A stretch of 34,193 nt of DNA from Thermoprotei archaeon (GCA_003650925.1 QMSP01000022.1:1-34193); one strand, 5' to 3'; shown: positions 1 through 8,317, counted from the first letter of the stretch. Made by a program: numbers and translations. The notes: generated from the letters alone by a model not told the origin.

Positions 1-881
1 GCCTCAGAGGGCTTACTCAGCATGAGACCTCTCTTGACGATCTCCTCTGGAAGCCACTTGAGGAAGTCGAAGATACCACTTTCAGGAGGATGATGTTCTC
101 CAAAGGTCTCCATGTCTATTGCTATGAGCACCACCTCGCCAGGCAGATATGCAAGCCAAGTTGCATACTTATCCGCAGTCAGAGGCCACTTATCCCAGCT
201 TCTATTCGAGAACCTGAAGCCTATGTCATCACTAAGAACATAGTGCCTTAAGAGAAGACGCAATCTCAAGCCCTGAGCTCTGAAGACATGAACAGGCTCT
301 ATGCCTTTCAATATCCTCTTCACACCTTCAGTGAGAGCCACTCTAAAGCCTAGCTCCTCAAGGAGCCTGCCTATTCTATCAGAATATATGAACTCTGTAT
401 TCTCGACGGTGATGGCTCTTACCCCAAAGAGCTCCTCCAAGAGCCCTCTATGCTTCATTATTTGTTCCTTGAACTCTGAGTCAGAGATCATGAAGGCTAT
501 GGAGTGATAATATGTCTGAGCTATAAGCTCTAGGCAGCCCATGCATACTAGCTCCTCCATGAGTTCAAGGACCTCAGGCCTCCACATCTGAAGCTGTTCA
601 AGAACTACGCCTGATGCTCCGATTGATAGCTTGAGCTCCTTACCGCTCCTCTTGAACTCCTTGGCTTTATCTAATATTATCTTGAGCGTAGGTATGTAGC
701 ATCTTGAAGCCACCCTCTCCAATATCCTCCTGTTCAGTTCATCATCAAAATACAGCTTCTCAAGGTCATCTATCTCTTTGACTGCTCTAAACTTGGTGAG
801 ACGCGAGGTATGGATCCCAAGCTTTCTTGAAAGCCTTCTGGGCTGGTGCATCTCAAGGAAGAGAACTACACTCTTCATCAT
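1..881 (-). CDS. GH57 glycoside hydrolase (alpha-amylase-like), 3' end outside window
   Basis: The frame is open from ATG at 881 to the left edge (293 codons), so the C-terminus is missing. The conserved GH57 blocks appear in order: HQP at residues 12-14, ASGVVLEQ near 90, ENTEFIYSD near 160-168 with Glu163 as the expected nucleophile, DDIGFRFSN as the region carrying the general-acid Asp, and IDMETFGEHH near the edge. GH57 enzymes are retaining alpha-glucan hydrolases or transferases built on a (beta/alpha)7 barrel. The ENTEFIYSD type points to the alpha-amylase / MJ1611-like subgroup rather than branching enzymes, but the exact substrate cannot be read here. No signal peptide is visible, so it is probably cytosolic. 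It is transcribed divergently from the gene at 924. Tandem ATG codons occur at 881 and 878. Confidence 0.85.
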   Translation of the reverse strand, partial: MMKSVVLFLEMHQPRRLSRKLGIHTSRLTKFRAVKEIDDLEKLYFDDELNRRILERVASRCYIPTLKIILDKAKEFKRSGKELKLSIGASGVVLEQLQMWRPEVLELMEELVCMGCLELIAQTYYHSIAFMISDSEFKEQIMKHRGLLEELFGVRAITVENTEFIYSDRIGRLLEELGFRVALTEGVKRILKGIEPVHVFRAQGLRLRLLLRHYVLSDDIGFRFSNRSWDKWPLTADKYATWLAYLPGEVVLIAIDMETFGEHHPPESGIFDFLKWLPEEIVKRGLMLSKPSE

Positions 882-923
882 GTATATCTAGCGCTTCTGG
901 GGATTAAATAGTCAAATAATCCA

Positions 924-1493
924 ATGTGGAGGGCAAGAGATATTATCCCAGAATGCCACCTTCTAGTCGCAGAATCTCAAGGAGGCGAAAGCTTGAGGTT
1001 AATGGAGGTATGGGTTAAAGCACCCAAGCTCAAAGGCAGCAAGCTGATAATAGTAAGTGAATGCCTTAGGTTCGTCAATGAAGAGGTCTACAAGAGATTT
1101 GCAGGTGAAGGAGTAGTCCTGACTGTATGTCCTGAGAACGACAACATCTCCACCTATGGTAAGATAGCATCCATCATAAGGAGCAGCAGTCCAACTCAGG
1201 TAGTGGTCGTGACCATAGACGGCAGTCCTCACTGCCTACAGGTGCATGCTGCAGTCAATGAAGCAGCCTATATACTTGGCATGAAGGTAAATAGGAAGCA
1301 CTATGTACTCGTCAATGGCCATGAGCTTGTGGAGATAAGTCCAGAGGCAGTTAGAGTAGCTAGATATCTTAGTCTAGTAGACAAGCTGATAAAGGAGAAT
1401 CCCATGATATTGAGAGAGCTTAGAGTTCACAGCATGGAGTACAGACTAGCATTGAGCACAGGAGATGCAAGGCTTAAGCCAGCGGGAGACTAG
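924..1493 (+). CDS. Unassigned protein with conserved-looking cysteines, possibly Fe-S or redox related
   Basis: This 189-residue soluble protein is not confidently recognised. Cysteines occur in ECHLL (residue 11), SECLRF, VCPENDN and GSPHCLQVH. The central stretch, a Cys-Pro start followed by a helix, a V-rich strand and a Cys-containing loop leading into an A/E-rich helix, resembles the C-terminal domain of some archaeal and bacterial ferredoxin-like proteins that have a CPK...PCC arrangement. That resemblance is by eye only. The ATG sits close downstream of a TATA-like ATTAAATA at 903-910, so the transcript may be nearly leaderless. It lies 24 nt before adenylate kinase on the same strand and may be cotranscribed with it. 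Function unknown. Confidence 0.7.
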   Translation: MWRARDIIPECHLLVAESQGGESLRLMEVWVKAPKLKGSKLIIVSECLRFVNEEVYKRFAGEGVVLTVCPENDNISTYGKIASIIRSSSPTQVVVVTIDGSPHCLQVHAAVNEAAYILGMKVNRKHYVLVNGHELVEISPEAVRVARYLSLVDKLIKENPMILRELRVHSMEYRLALSTGDARLKPAGD

Positions 1494-1517
1494 AGACCTA
1501 GAACTGGGGGATGTGAT

Positions 1518-2165
1518 ATGAACATAGTCGTCCTTGGACCACCAGGAGTAGGCAAAGGAACCTATGCCAAGAGGCTCTCTGAGATACTGAAGATACCACA
1601 CATATCAACTGGAGACATGCTCAGAGAGGAGATAAAGAAAGGAAGTGAACTTGGTAGAAAAGTCAAGGGATATGTTGAGAGAGGGGAGCTAGTGCCTGAT
1701 GAGATCATGATAGAGGTCATAAAGGAGAGAATAAGCCAGAGGGACTGCGAAAAAGGCTTCATACTTGATGGCTTTCCAAGAACTCTCAAACAAGCACAAG
1801 CACTAGACAGTATCACCAAGATTGACATAGCCCTCAACTTCCTAGCCCCCAAGGAGGTCATAATAGAGAGGCTGAGCGGTAGGAGAATCTGTAAGCGATG
1901 TGGAGCTATCTACCACATAAAGAATATGCCACCAAAGAGGCCTGGAGTATGCGACATATGTGGAGGTCCTCTTTACCAAAGGGAAGATGACAAACCAGAG
2001 GTCATTGAACGAAGGCTAGAGGTCTATAAGAACACCATGAAGCCTGTTGAGGACTACTATAGAGATAAGGGAATTCTCATCACTATAGATGCTAGCGCTG
2101 GTGTTGAGGAAGTGGTCAAGAGCTGTTTGAAGGTGCTTAAGGAGAAGGGGTTGTTGAGTGACTAG
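1518..2165 (+). CDS. adk: Adenylate kinase
   Basis: It catalyses ATP + AMP to 2 ADP in the cytosol. The 215-residue length and layout match bacterial-type long adenylate kinases: P-loop GPPGVGKGT at residues 7-15, the AMP-binding STGDMLREE segment, GFILDGFPRT with the conserved FPRT, and a LID domain carrying a Cys4 zinc site (CKRC near 127 and CDIC near 147). The latter is typical of thermophile enzymes. Many Thermoproteota and euryarchaea use the different archaeal AdkA family, so a bacterial-type enzyme is worth noting, though it is found in several archaea. The start ATG at 1518 has a purine-rich GGGGGATG just upstream. Its last 29 nt overlap the convergent 3' end of the HypB-like gene. 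Confidence 0.95.
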   Translation: MNIVVLGPPGVGKGTYAKRLSEILKIPHISTGDMLREEIKKGSELGRKVKGYVERGELVPDEIMIEVIKERISQRDCEKGFILDGFPRTLKQAQALDSITKIDIALNFLAPKEVIIERLSGRRICKRCGAIYHIKNMPPKRPGVCDICGGPLYQREDDKPEVIERRLEVYKNTMKPVEDYYRDKGILITIDASAGVEEVVKSCLKVLKEKGLLSD

Positions 2166-2949
2166 CGATTAGCTTCTCTATTTTATCAACTATTTTGGAT
2201 ACCTGGAGGAAGAACTTTGTTCTCATGATCAGCCTTGGATTGCCTATGGCGCTTTCAAGCGTAGGGTCTATGGGGATATCCCCTAGATATTCTATCCCAC
2301 TCTCCTTGGCTAACTCTCTAATAGAAGTACCTCTAAAGATTTCAAGCTCCACCTTGCCCTGAGTCAACCTGCTCATGTTCTCTACAAGGCCCAAGATATT
2401 TATCCTGAGCTCTCTAAGCAGGGCGATAAGCCTCTTTACAGTAGCTACAGCAACCTTGGATGGTGTAGTCATCACTATTGCAAAGGCTTTATCTCTCAGA
2501 AGCCTTGTTGTGGTTAGCATTTCATCTCCAGTGCCTGGAGGAAGGTCAACAATTAGCCTGTCCAAGTTCGACCATCTAGTTATGGCCAACAGCTCGAGTA
2601 TGGCCTCAGCCTTTGAGCCTAGCCTTAATGGAAGAGGACTGCTCTCCACAAACAGAGCAAGAGACATCATCTCTACACCATAGACCTTGGGAGGGATGAG
2701 GCCTTCTCTGCTCTCACTAGGCATCCTATCATGTACTCCAAGTATCATTGGAACTACTGGCCCATGTAGGTCAAGGTCTAGAATACCTGCTCTAAGCCCT
2801 TTATCAGCGTAGGCTAGTGCCGTGGAGACTGAGAAAATGCTCTTCCCCACACCACCCTTCCCACTTGCTATGAGGAGCACCTTATCAATAGTTTTCATCC
2901 TCTCTCTTATGGCTATGATGCGTGGGTCTAGCCGCCTCTCACTCATCAC
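2137..2949 (-). CDS. hypB: Mrp/MinD-type ATPase, likely the atypical archaeal HypB
   Basis: This 270-residue P-loop ATPase has the deviant Walker A GKGGVGKS at about residues 31-38 and the DLPPGTGD Walker B-like segment typical of the Mrp/Nbp35 family. It lacks the C-terminal CxxC of Mrp cluster carriers. The gene overlaps hypA by the sequence GTGATGA (the hypA stop TGA lies inside its start), which signals translational coupling. In Thermococcus, HypA is known to work with an Mrp/MinD-family ATPase (atypical HypB) instead of the usual GTPase, and together they load nickel into NiFe hydrogenase. The pairing here and the hydrogenase operon 11 kb away support that role; a general Mrp Fe-S carrier is the alternative. 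Start could be GTG 2949 or ATG 2946. Confidence 0.85.
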   Translation of the reverse strand: MMSERRLDPRIIAIRERMKTIDKVLLIASGKGGVGKSIFSVSTALAYADKGLRAGILDLDLHGPVVPMILGVHDRMPSESREGLIPPKVYGVEMMSLALFVESSPLPLRLGSKAEAILELLAITRWSNLDRLIVDLPPGTGDEMLTTTRLLRDKAFAIVMTTPSKVAVATVKRLIALLRELRINILGLVENMSRLTQGKVELEIFRGTSIRELAKESGIEYLGDIPIDPTLESAIGNPRLIMRTKFFLQVSKIVDKIEKLIASHSTTPSP

Positions 2950-3359
2950 TTAACACCTCTTATCGACTCTATCCATACGCCTCTCCCACGAAGAAGCTCG
3001 AAATCAGGGCTACCACAATATGGGCATCTGACGAGAGCATACACAAGGTCGGGAACGAAGTGAATGGGATTATCCTCCCCTAGCTCACTTACCAGCTTGT
3101 TCTTCACCTCTCTGAAGCTCCAGGTCTTATCACAAGAGTTGCACTTGAAGACAGCCTCCTCCTCTCTTAAGATGAAACTGGCTCTCTCGGCTATGGTTCC
3201 CTTTGAAAGCTCCTTAAGAGCTAGCCTGAGTATATCCAGGTCTATCTGCGATATCTCGCCTACGACTATGATAACCTCCTCCACGCTTTTTACTGACCTC
3301 TCCTTGGCTACTTCAAGCACTGTATCCACTATGGACTTAGCCAAGGCCCATTCATGCAA
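2946..3359 (-). CDS. hypA: Hydrogenase nickel-insertion protein HypA
   Basis: HypA is a small metallochaperone that binds Ni(II) at its N-terminus and zinc in a treble-Cys domain, and delivers nickel to the large subunit of NiFe hydrogenase. The 137-residue protein starts MHEW, with the Ni-ligating His2 and Glu3. It carries CNSC near residue 73 and CPYC near 113 as the zinc site. The insert between the two CxxC pairs is longer than in bacterial HypA, as in thermococcal homologues. It is the first gene of a two-gene operon with the Mrp-type ATPase. The likely client is the hydrogenase at 16.8-18.1 kb. No other hyp genes (C, D, E, F) are present in the window. Confidence 0.93.
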   Translation of the reverse strand: MHEWALAKSIVDTVLEVAKERSVKSVEEVIIVVGEISQIDLDILRLALKELSKGTIAERASFILREEEAVFKCNSCDKTWSFREVKNKLVSELGEDNPIHFVPDLVYALVRCPYCGSPDFELLRGRGVWIESIRGVK

Positions 3360-3470
3360 ACGACTACACCCACCTAATAAGTCTCCTAGCTGAATTTAGA
3401 TGTTGTCTAGACATGAGTATGTGGAGAGAGGCCTTAAGTATCCTTTACGAGTAGAGATAATAAGGGGTAC

Positions 3471-4178
3471 ATGTTGAAGAAATGGTATAAACAGACCATA
3501 TTTCTAATATCCGCCTGTATAACTCTTGTGATAATACTTCTCCTCGCAGTGAGCATGCCCATCCTAACCATAGCTGCTATAACCCCACATCTCGCCTACT
3601 TGATCTATGTCTGGATTAAGGAGGAGGTTGAAAGAGAACCTCTTGCAGCTCTCTTCATGGTATTCTCCTATGGCTTCATAGTCTCATCAACCTTAGCCAT
3701 CATCATTGAAGGAGTTCTAGTAGATGCTCTTAACTTAGCTGATGTCTATGCATTACTCCTCCTTGCTCCTATAGTGGAGGAGTTGACCAAGTTCTCAGGA
3801 GTGTATTTAGTGGCGAAGAATAGGAGATTATTCAATGAAATAGATGATGGCATAGTCTACGGCGCCTCAGCAGGTCTTGGCTTTTCAGCCATTGAGACAA
3901 TTTTATATGCTATGGCATGTGAGGATCCCCTCTTTGTGAGCCTGATTAGAGCTATCTCCAGCACTGCATCACATGCAGCAGCAACTGCTTTATCTGGCTT
4001 AGGCCTAGCTCTCTACATGTTCAGAGGAAGTATCTCCTCGTTGCCCCTCTTGTTCATGTGTGCCATCCTTCTACACATGGTCCATAACTTCATGGTCATG
4101 ATGGGCCCTTTCACTCTGCTTATACTCATAGTCATAGACCTGTCCGTGTTCCTCTTGACGGTGATGAGGGTAGAGTAG
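3471..4178 (+). CDS. PrsW-like intramembrane metalloprotease family protein
   Basis: This 235-residue integral membrane protein has about seven hydrophobic segments. The PrsW / CPBP-like signature is visible: APIVEELTKF with a Glu-Glu pair at 103-104, GASAGLGFSAIETI near 130-143, a His in SHAAATALSGLG near 164-175, and HMVHNF near 207. In Bacillus, PrsW performs site-1 cleavage of an anti-sigma factor; the archaeal targets are unknown. The ATG at 3471 follows AAGGGG, a good ribosome binding site. It stands alone, divergent from hypA, with a small helical protein downstream. Family assignment is firm, substrate unknown. Confidence 0.85.
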   Translation: MLKKWYKQTIFLISACITLVIILLLAVSMPILTIAAITPHLAYLIYVWIKEEVEREPLAALFMVFSYGFIVSSTLAIIIEGVLVDALNLADVYALLLLAPIVEELTKFSGVYLVAKNRRLFNEIDDGIVYGASAGLGFSAIETILYAMACEDPLFVSLIRAISSTASHAAATALSGLGLALYMFRGSISSLPLLFMCAILLHMVHNFMVMMGPFTLLILIVIDLSVFLLTVMRVE

Positions 4179-4286
4179 TTGTTATGGTGTAATGACTGTA
4201 GTTGGAAGCATGTTGGCTAGGACAGAACTGGGTGTACATTAAATATTAAAAGTATCTATTGAAAGTGTATGGTGTAGCGGAGGTAG

Positions 4287-4646
4287 ATGATGAATCCAAT
4301 TAAAGAGCTACAGCTAGCGGGCACCTCATTAGCTAAGGCTGAGCAGAGTATTGAAGTAGATGATGAAGTCCTCGCTAAAGATGCCAGCAGAAGAGCTATA
4401 AGGCATGCTGCCAAAGCAGTAGCTCTCACGTACATAGACGAGTCCAATATAGTAGATTTGAGGTCTAGCATACTCATGGCTATGGAGCACATGCCTCCTA
4501 AGCTATGGGCTGAAGCCCTTCGCCTTCTCGAGATCATAAGGTCCCTTGATGAGGAGAACGTACAGATCCTAGTGGACTTGGCCAGAGAAGCTGTAGAGGT
4601 AGCTGTAGGCATAGTCCTAACCGAGGCCTTCTCAAGGGAAGGATAG
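4287..4646 (+). CDS. Small all-helical hypothetical protein
   Basis: This 119-residue protein is rich in Ala, Leu and Glu and predicted to be entirely helical. It reads like a HEPN- or four-helix-bundle-type protein (ASRRAIRHAAKAVALTY, then a C-terminal helix with REAVEVAVGIVL), but no diagnostic Rx4-6H motif is present. The start lies behind GCGGAGGTAG, a strong ribosome binding site; ATG codons occur at 4287 and 4290. An AT-rich box (CATTAAATATTAAAAG, about 4238-4253) about 40 nt upstream is a plausible TATA region. It is 50 nt upstream of the DedA gene. Function not recognised. Confidence 0.65.
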   Translation: MMNPIKELQLAGTSLAKAEQSIEVDDEVLAKDASRRAIRHAAKAVALTYIDESNIVDLRSSILMAMEHMPPKLWAEALRLLEIIRSLDEENVQILVDLAREAVEVAVGIVLTEAFSREG

Positions 4647-4696
4647 GAATTTCACTTTCAGAGCTCATCATGTTCAATGACAAGAGGTGATGCTCT

Positions 4697-5326
4697 TTGA
4701 TTGAGGAGCTCCTCAGGACCATAACAGCCTACGCTGTAGCAATGGTTGAGTACTTCTCATGGTATGGCGTCTTCATAGCCATGGTCATGGAGAGTGCATG
4801 TCTGCCCATCCCCAGCGAGGTAGTCATGCCTCTAGCTGGATTTGTGCTATGTCATGATGCCCATGGTGTCCTAAAGGCGACGCTCCTGGCCAGCATAGCG
4901 AACCTAATAGGCTCTTGGATAGCATACGTCATGGGACTATATGGTGGCAGGCCATTGATAAGACGTTATGGCAGATACCTACTCATAAGGGAGAAGGAGA
5001 TAAGGATGGCGGAGAACTTCTTTGCAAAGCATGGTGAGATAGCAGTTCTTGTAGCCAGAGTCATGCCAGCTATAAGGACTGTGATAGGATTCCCTGCTGG
5101 CCTTTTCAAGATGGATCTGGCAAAGTTCTCGATATATACACTCATAGGTTCCATACCTTGGAACTTCATGCTCACCTATCTGGGATTCATTCTTAAGGAG
5201 AGATGGTATATTGTTGAAGAGTATGTGCATGCTCTTATACCGCCACTACTTCTAGCCACAGCACTCCTAGTCGTCTCATACATTGTGTTGAGAAGACTTA
5301 GATTGAGGCAATTACGCTTAAGGTAG
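4697..5326 (+). CDS. DedA-family (SNARE-associated / VTT) membrane protein
   Basis: This 209-residue membrane protein has the DedA features: an N-terminal amphipathic stretch, MVMESACLPIPSEVVMP near residues 31-47 with the conserved E/P-rich re-entrant segment, GRYGRYLLIREKEI-like basic loop, the diagnostic arginines in VARVMPAIRTVIGFPAG near 115-131, and IPWNFMLTYLGF. DedA proteins are implicated in flipping undecaprenyl-phosphate and phosphatidylethanolamine or in membrane homeostasis; the archaeal role is probably polyprenyl-phosphate or lipid transport. The start is TTG at 4697, supported by GAGGTGA about 7 nt upstream. The nearby ATG at 4690 is out of frame and terminates at once. Confidence 0.9.
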   Translation: MIEELLRTITAYAVAMVEYFSWYGVFIAMVMESACLPIPSEVVMPLAGFVLCHDAHGVLKATLLASIANLIGSWIAYVMGLYGGRPLIRRYGRYLLIREKEIRMAENFFAKHGEIAVLVARVMPAIRTVIGFPAGLFKMDLAKFSIYTLIGSIPWNFMLTYLGFILKERWYIVEEYVHALIPPLLLATALLVVSYIVLRRLRLRQLRLR

Positions 5327-5404
5327 CCCTTCATGAACGTTTAGCTTAAGTCAGAAATCCTTAATAATTCTCACAGTCAAGCTAGCCTAAGCGAGGTGAA
5401 GCAC

Positions 5405-6697
5405 TTGAAGCTAATATACTTAGTGATAGATGGGGTTGCTGACAGGCCCAATGAGGGTGTTACGGCGCTCGAGGCAGCTATCAAGCCAGCGCTCGACAAC
5501 ATAGCCAAGAAGGGAATTTGTGGGATGATGTACCCTATATCCAAAGGCTATGCTCCAGAGAGCGATTCAGCTGTCCTCTCAATACTCGGCTATGATCCCG
5601 AGAAGTACTACACAGGAAGAGGACCTCTAGAGGCACTGGGTGTAGGTATAAGGATTGCTGAGGGAAAGGAAGTAGCCTTTAGGGCAAACTTTGCTACAGT
5701 AAAAGAGGATACCTTAGAGATAATAGATAGGAGATGTGGAAGAGATCTTACAAGTGAAGAAGCCTCTGAGCTAGCTAAAGCACTTGATGGCATGGACCTA
5801 GGCGTGCCAGGAGCTTATGTGAAGGTAGTTGCCACCATAGGGCATAGAGCAGTAGTGGTTCTAGGTCACAAGGAGATGAAGCTCTCAGGCAATGTAAGCA
5901 ACACGGATCCAGCCTATGCAAGAAAAGGGCTGATCTCAGTAGCAGTAAAGGAATACGAGCCCAAGATCGCTCCTTGTATTGCACTTGACGATACTCCTGA
6001 GGCTAGGCTCACAGCTGAACTTGTGAACATATTCACCATAAAGGCAATAAAGGTACTCTCAAGACATCCTGTAAATGAGAAGCGAGAGAGTGAGGGAAGG
6101 CTAAAGGCGAATGCTCTACTTCTAAGAGATGCAGGAGACAAGCTACCGAAGATAAGGCCTCTAAGTGAAATCTATGGGCTTAAGTTTGCTGCAATAGCTG
6201 AAATGCCTGTAGAGAAAGGCATAGCTAGACTGCTTGGAATGGAAGTGGCTGAGGTACCGCCACCAAGCGAGGATAAGAAGAAGGACTATGAGATGAGACT
6301 TGAAACGACATTAAGACTACTTGAAACAAACGATGTCGTCTATGTCCATTTAAAAGGGCCTGATGAGCCAGGACACGATGGGAACTTTAGAGCCAAAGTC
6401 TCATCAGTTGAGATCATAGACAGGTATTTTGTAGAGCCACTACTCAAGCGCATAGAAACAGAGGAGGTCGCCATCCTCGTCACAGCAGATCACGCAACTC
6501 CATACACAGTCAAAGCTCATACTGACGACCCTGTCCCAGTAGCACTCATGAGCCCTAACGTGGAGCCAGATGAAGTCGACCGCCTTACGGAAAGGGACTG
6601 CGCTAAAGGAGCACTAGGCTTAATAGAGCATGGATGGCAGCTTCTGCCCAGAGTCCTCCAGATGATTGGACTCTACGAGATATCAGAGGTATCGTGA
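5405..6697 (+). CDS. apgM: Archaeal 2,3-bisphosphoglycerate-independent phosphoglycerate mutase
   Basis: It interconverts 3- and 2-phosphoglycerate in glycolysis and gluconeogenesis and belongs to the alkaline phosphatase superfamily. Visible metal and catalytic features are DGVADRP near the N-terminus, YAPESDSAVLSILGYDP containing the nucleophile Ser, GRGPLEALGVG, KGPDEPGHDGN, and TADHATP near the C-terminus. Length (430 residues) suits the archaeal aPGAM family. The frame is open to a GTG at 5396, but that GTG is part of the GAGGTGA ribosome binding site (5393-5399). The TTG at 5405, 5 nt after it, gives MKLIYLVIDG, the expected N-terminus. Monocistronic, preceded by an AT-rich CTTAATAATTC element. 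Confidence 0.95.
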   Translation: MKLIYLVIDGVADRPNEGVTALEAAIKPALDNIAKKGICGMMYPISKGYAPESDSAVLSILGYDPEKYYTGRGPLEALGVGIRIAEGKEVAFRANFATVKEDTLEIIDRRCGRDLTSEEASELAKALDGMDLGVPGAYVKVVATIGHRAVVVLGHKEMKLSGNVSNTDPAYARKGLISVAVKEYEPKIAPCIALDDTPEARLTAELVNIFTIKAIKVLSRHPVNEKRESEGRLKANALLLRDAGDKLPKIRPLSEIYGLKFAAIAEMPVEKGIARLLGMEVAEVPPPSEDKKKDYEMRLETTLRLLETNDVVYVHLKGPDEPGHDGNFRAKVSSVEIIDRYFVEPLLKRIETEEVAILVTADHATPYTVKAHTDDPVPVALMSPNVEPDEVDRLTERDCAKGALGLIEHGWQLLPRVLQMIGLYEISEVS

Positions 6698-7005
6698 GCA
6701 CATGAGAAAATATTTTTACAAAACACTTCCTTCACTTAATATTGGCCTATGATGAGGCCATCCCCGATGCTGAGAAGTGATGAAAGGGTAGGTTGCTGAA
6801 ATTTTTGTGATAACTTTCCATGGCACTCCAGGGTCAAATTAATGAAAAGTGCACTATATAATGCCTATTACGGTTTTGCGGATCGAGTAGGAGAATGATC
6901 TATCTGACTTTTCGATGAGGAGAAGAGATTGTAAAAAGACTTCAAGAACACTACGGCACTAGGCTGTCAAAGGAGGACTTTGACAAACTGCTTAAAGGGA
7001 GAGTT
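6698..7005. other. Intergenic region between apgM and the acetyltransferase gene
   Basis: This 308-bp gap holds the C/D sRNA at 6747-6801. After it comes a strong TATA-like CTATATAATG (6854-6863) that has no intact gene behind it, only a broken reading frame described separately. Nothing else was recognised. Confidence 0.6.
6747..6801 (+). ncRNA. C/D box guide sRNA 1
   Basis: Boxes are C = ATGATGA (6749-6755), D' = CTGA (6770-6773), C' = GTGATGA (6777-6783) and D = CTGA (6796-6799). The linker between D' and C' is 3 nt, the D' guide interval 14 nt and the D guide interval 12 nt. The D guide (AAGGGTAGGTTG) is complementary, with one G-U pair, to the UAACCUACCCU stretch of archaeal 16S rRNA around E. 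coli position 125, recalled from memory. A TATA-like AAAATATTTTTA lies roughly 30 nt upstream. These RNAs guide fibrillarin-Nop5-L7Ae 2'-O-methylation. 5' and 3' ends are estimates. Confidence 0.88.
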
Positions 7006-7014
7006 CTAGAAGCT
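6919..7014 (+). pseudogene. Possible gene remnant with protein-like coding but no start codon
   Basis: The frame GGA GAA GAG ATT GTA... reads as a plausible amphipathic helical peptide (EEIVKRLQEHYG, then LSKEDFDKLLKG). It lacks an in-frame start: an ATG at 6895, placed behind TAGGAGA and downstream of a TATA-like box at 6854-6863, runs into TGA at 6916 after seven codons. Beyond about 7006 the frame overlaps the 3' end of the convergent acetyltransferase gene and is probably meaningless. It could be a decayed short gene or a chance frame. No family recognised. Confidence 0.25.
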
Positions 7015-8271
7015 GTCGAACCTCCAGAAATAGGGATTGCCTGGTGGGAACAAAGCGTCAAACAGTTTGATTGCTTCATAAGGATGAACAATAGCATCAC
7101 CGTAGCCTACTGCAGTCCTTACGTCTCTAAATCCAGTAATGAGCTGAGCTAGTACTCTTTGATCCACCTTTAGTACTCCATCAGGAGAGGGAGCTCTTTC
7201 CTCGAGGACTTCTATCTCAGACTCCGAGATTCTTAAAGAGCAAATTCCAATGTCGGTCTCTATAGCCAGGGTCTTTTTCTGACTAGCGAGACCAGATTTC
7301 CTAGTTCTAGCTAACAATTCATCGGCTAGAGCCCGGAATAGAGACACTAGATCCACCACTTTGAGCATAGCGCCTGAGCGCGACTTTGAGAGATGGGCGC
7401 CTAGTTCGATAAGGAGCCACGTCATGGGATGATCCTCCGGTAATAAGGCTCTCATCGAGCTTATGCGGCGCTCAATGCACAGCTTGAGAAGTCTCCTCAA
7501 TAAGTAGACATAAGCGCCTTCAAACCCTCTTAGGGAGCATGCCTCCAAGATCGAGCATGTGTATTCGTTAAGTTTACTGCGAATATACGCTACAACAGAA
7601 TCATCTTTAAGAGCCACTAAGAAGCCCTCGGGAGTCTCAAAGCCGAGCTCGAAGGATCCTTTTAAGCGCAGACGCCAGTACTCTAAGGTTCTCTCGATGG
7701 TGCAAGTGCGTGATCGGTTGTCTTCATCATAGACACGGGCTACAGATTTCAAGTCATTCTCTTCAAATCTGCGAATTTCGTATTTAGGAATGTTACGAGA
7801 GCCTATGAAGTCCTCAAGCCTCTTAGCAAGTGATAGCACATCGCCTGAGATCGAGATATTATGGAGTACGACCTCCCATCCCAGCCTCCTGTAGAAGGGA
7901 GCTATGCCCGTGAAAAGGAGGGATACCACATAACCATGCTCTCTCATATAGTTCAAGGCATCCTTCAGGAGAGCAGTAGCAAGACCCCTTCTCCGGTAGG
8001 GTACTAAGGTGCTAACATCAGCTATTCCTCCCATTAGGACTAATGATGAGCCTATACGCATCCTTCTATGAACTATGCGAACGTTACTCACTATCTTGCC
8101 ATCGACTATCGCTATTCGGTTAAATTCTGGTCTGTGGTAAGGATCATAGGATATCGCTAGCTTGAAGTACTTACGCCTCTGCTGGTATTCCGAGAAGACT
8201 TCAGCATTTAACCTCACTATCTCCTCCAATTCCTCTTGAGTAGCACCGCGTATCTGAGGTCTGGAAGACAA
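7006..8271 (-). CDS. Eis-like GNAT N-acetyltransferase
   Basis: This 421-residue protein has the Eis-type three-domain plan: an N-terminal GNAT fold (about 1-145) with the acetyl-CoA loop VPYRRRGLATALL; a second, degenerate GNAT-like domain (about 150-290); and a C-terminal SCP2-like domain ending in the typical FFP/LFPPGNPYFW...F tail. Family members acetylate amines of antibiotics, polyamines or protein lysines; the archaeal substrate is unknown. The start is TTG at 8271 behind GGTGA, with a TATA-like CTTTTTAAC centred near 8312 on the minus strand. A perfect dyad abuts that TATA box and suggests regulated expression. Monocistronic. Confidence 0.88.
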   Translation of the reverse strand: MSSRPQIRGATQEELEEIVRLNAEVFSEYQQRRKYFKLAISYDPYHRPEFNRIAIVDGKIVSNVRIVHRRMRIGSSLVLMGGIADVSTLVPYRRRGLATALLKDALNYMREHGYVVSLLFTGIAPFYRRLGWEVVLHNISISGDVLSLAKRLEDFIGSRNIPKYEIRRFEENDLKSVARVYDEDNRSRTCTIERTLEYWRLRLKGSFELGFETPEGFLVALKDDSVVAYIRSKLNEYTCSILEACSLRGFEGAYVYLLRRLLKLCIERRISSMRALLPEDHPMTWLLIELGAHLSKSRSGAMLKVVDLVSLFRALADELLARTRKSGLASQKKTLAIETDIGICSLRISESEIEVLEERAPSPDGVLKVDQRVLAQLITGFRDVRTAVGYGDAIVHPYEAIKLFDALFPPGNPYFWRFDSF

Positions 8272-8317
8272 GGGGCTTCACCGCTTCTAACCTAGGTCAT
8301 AATAGGGTTAAAAAGAA

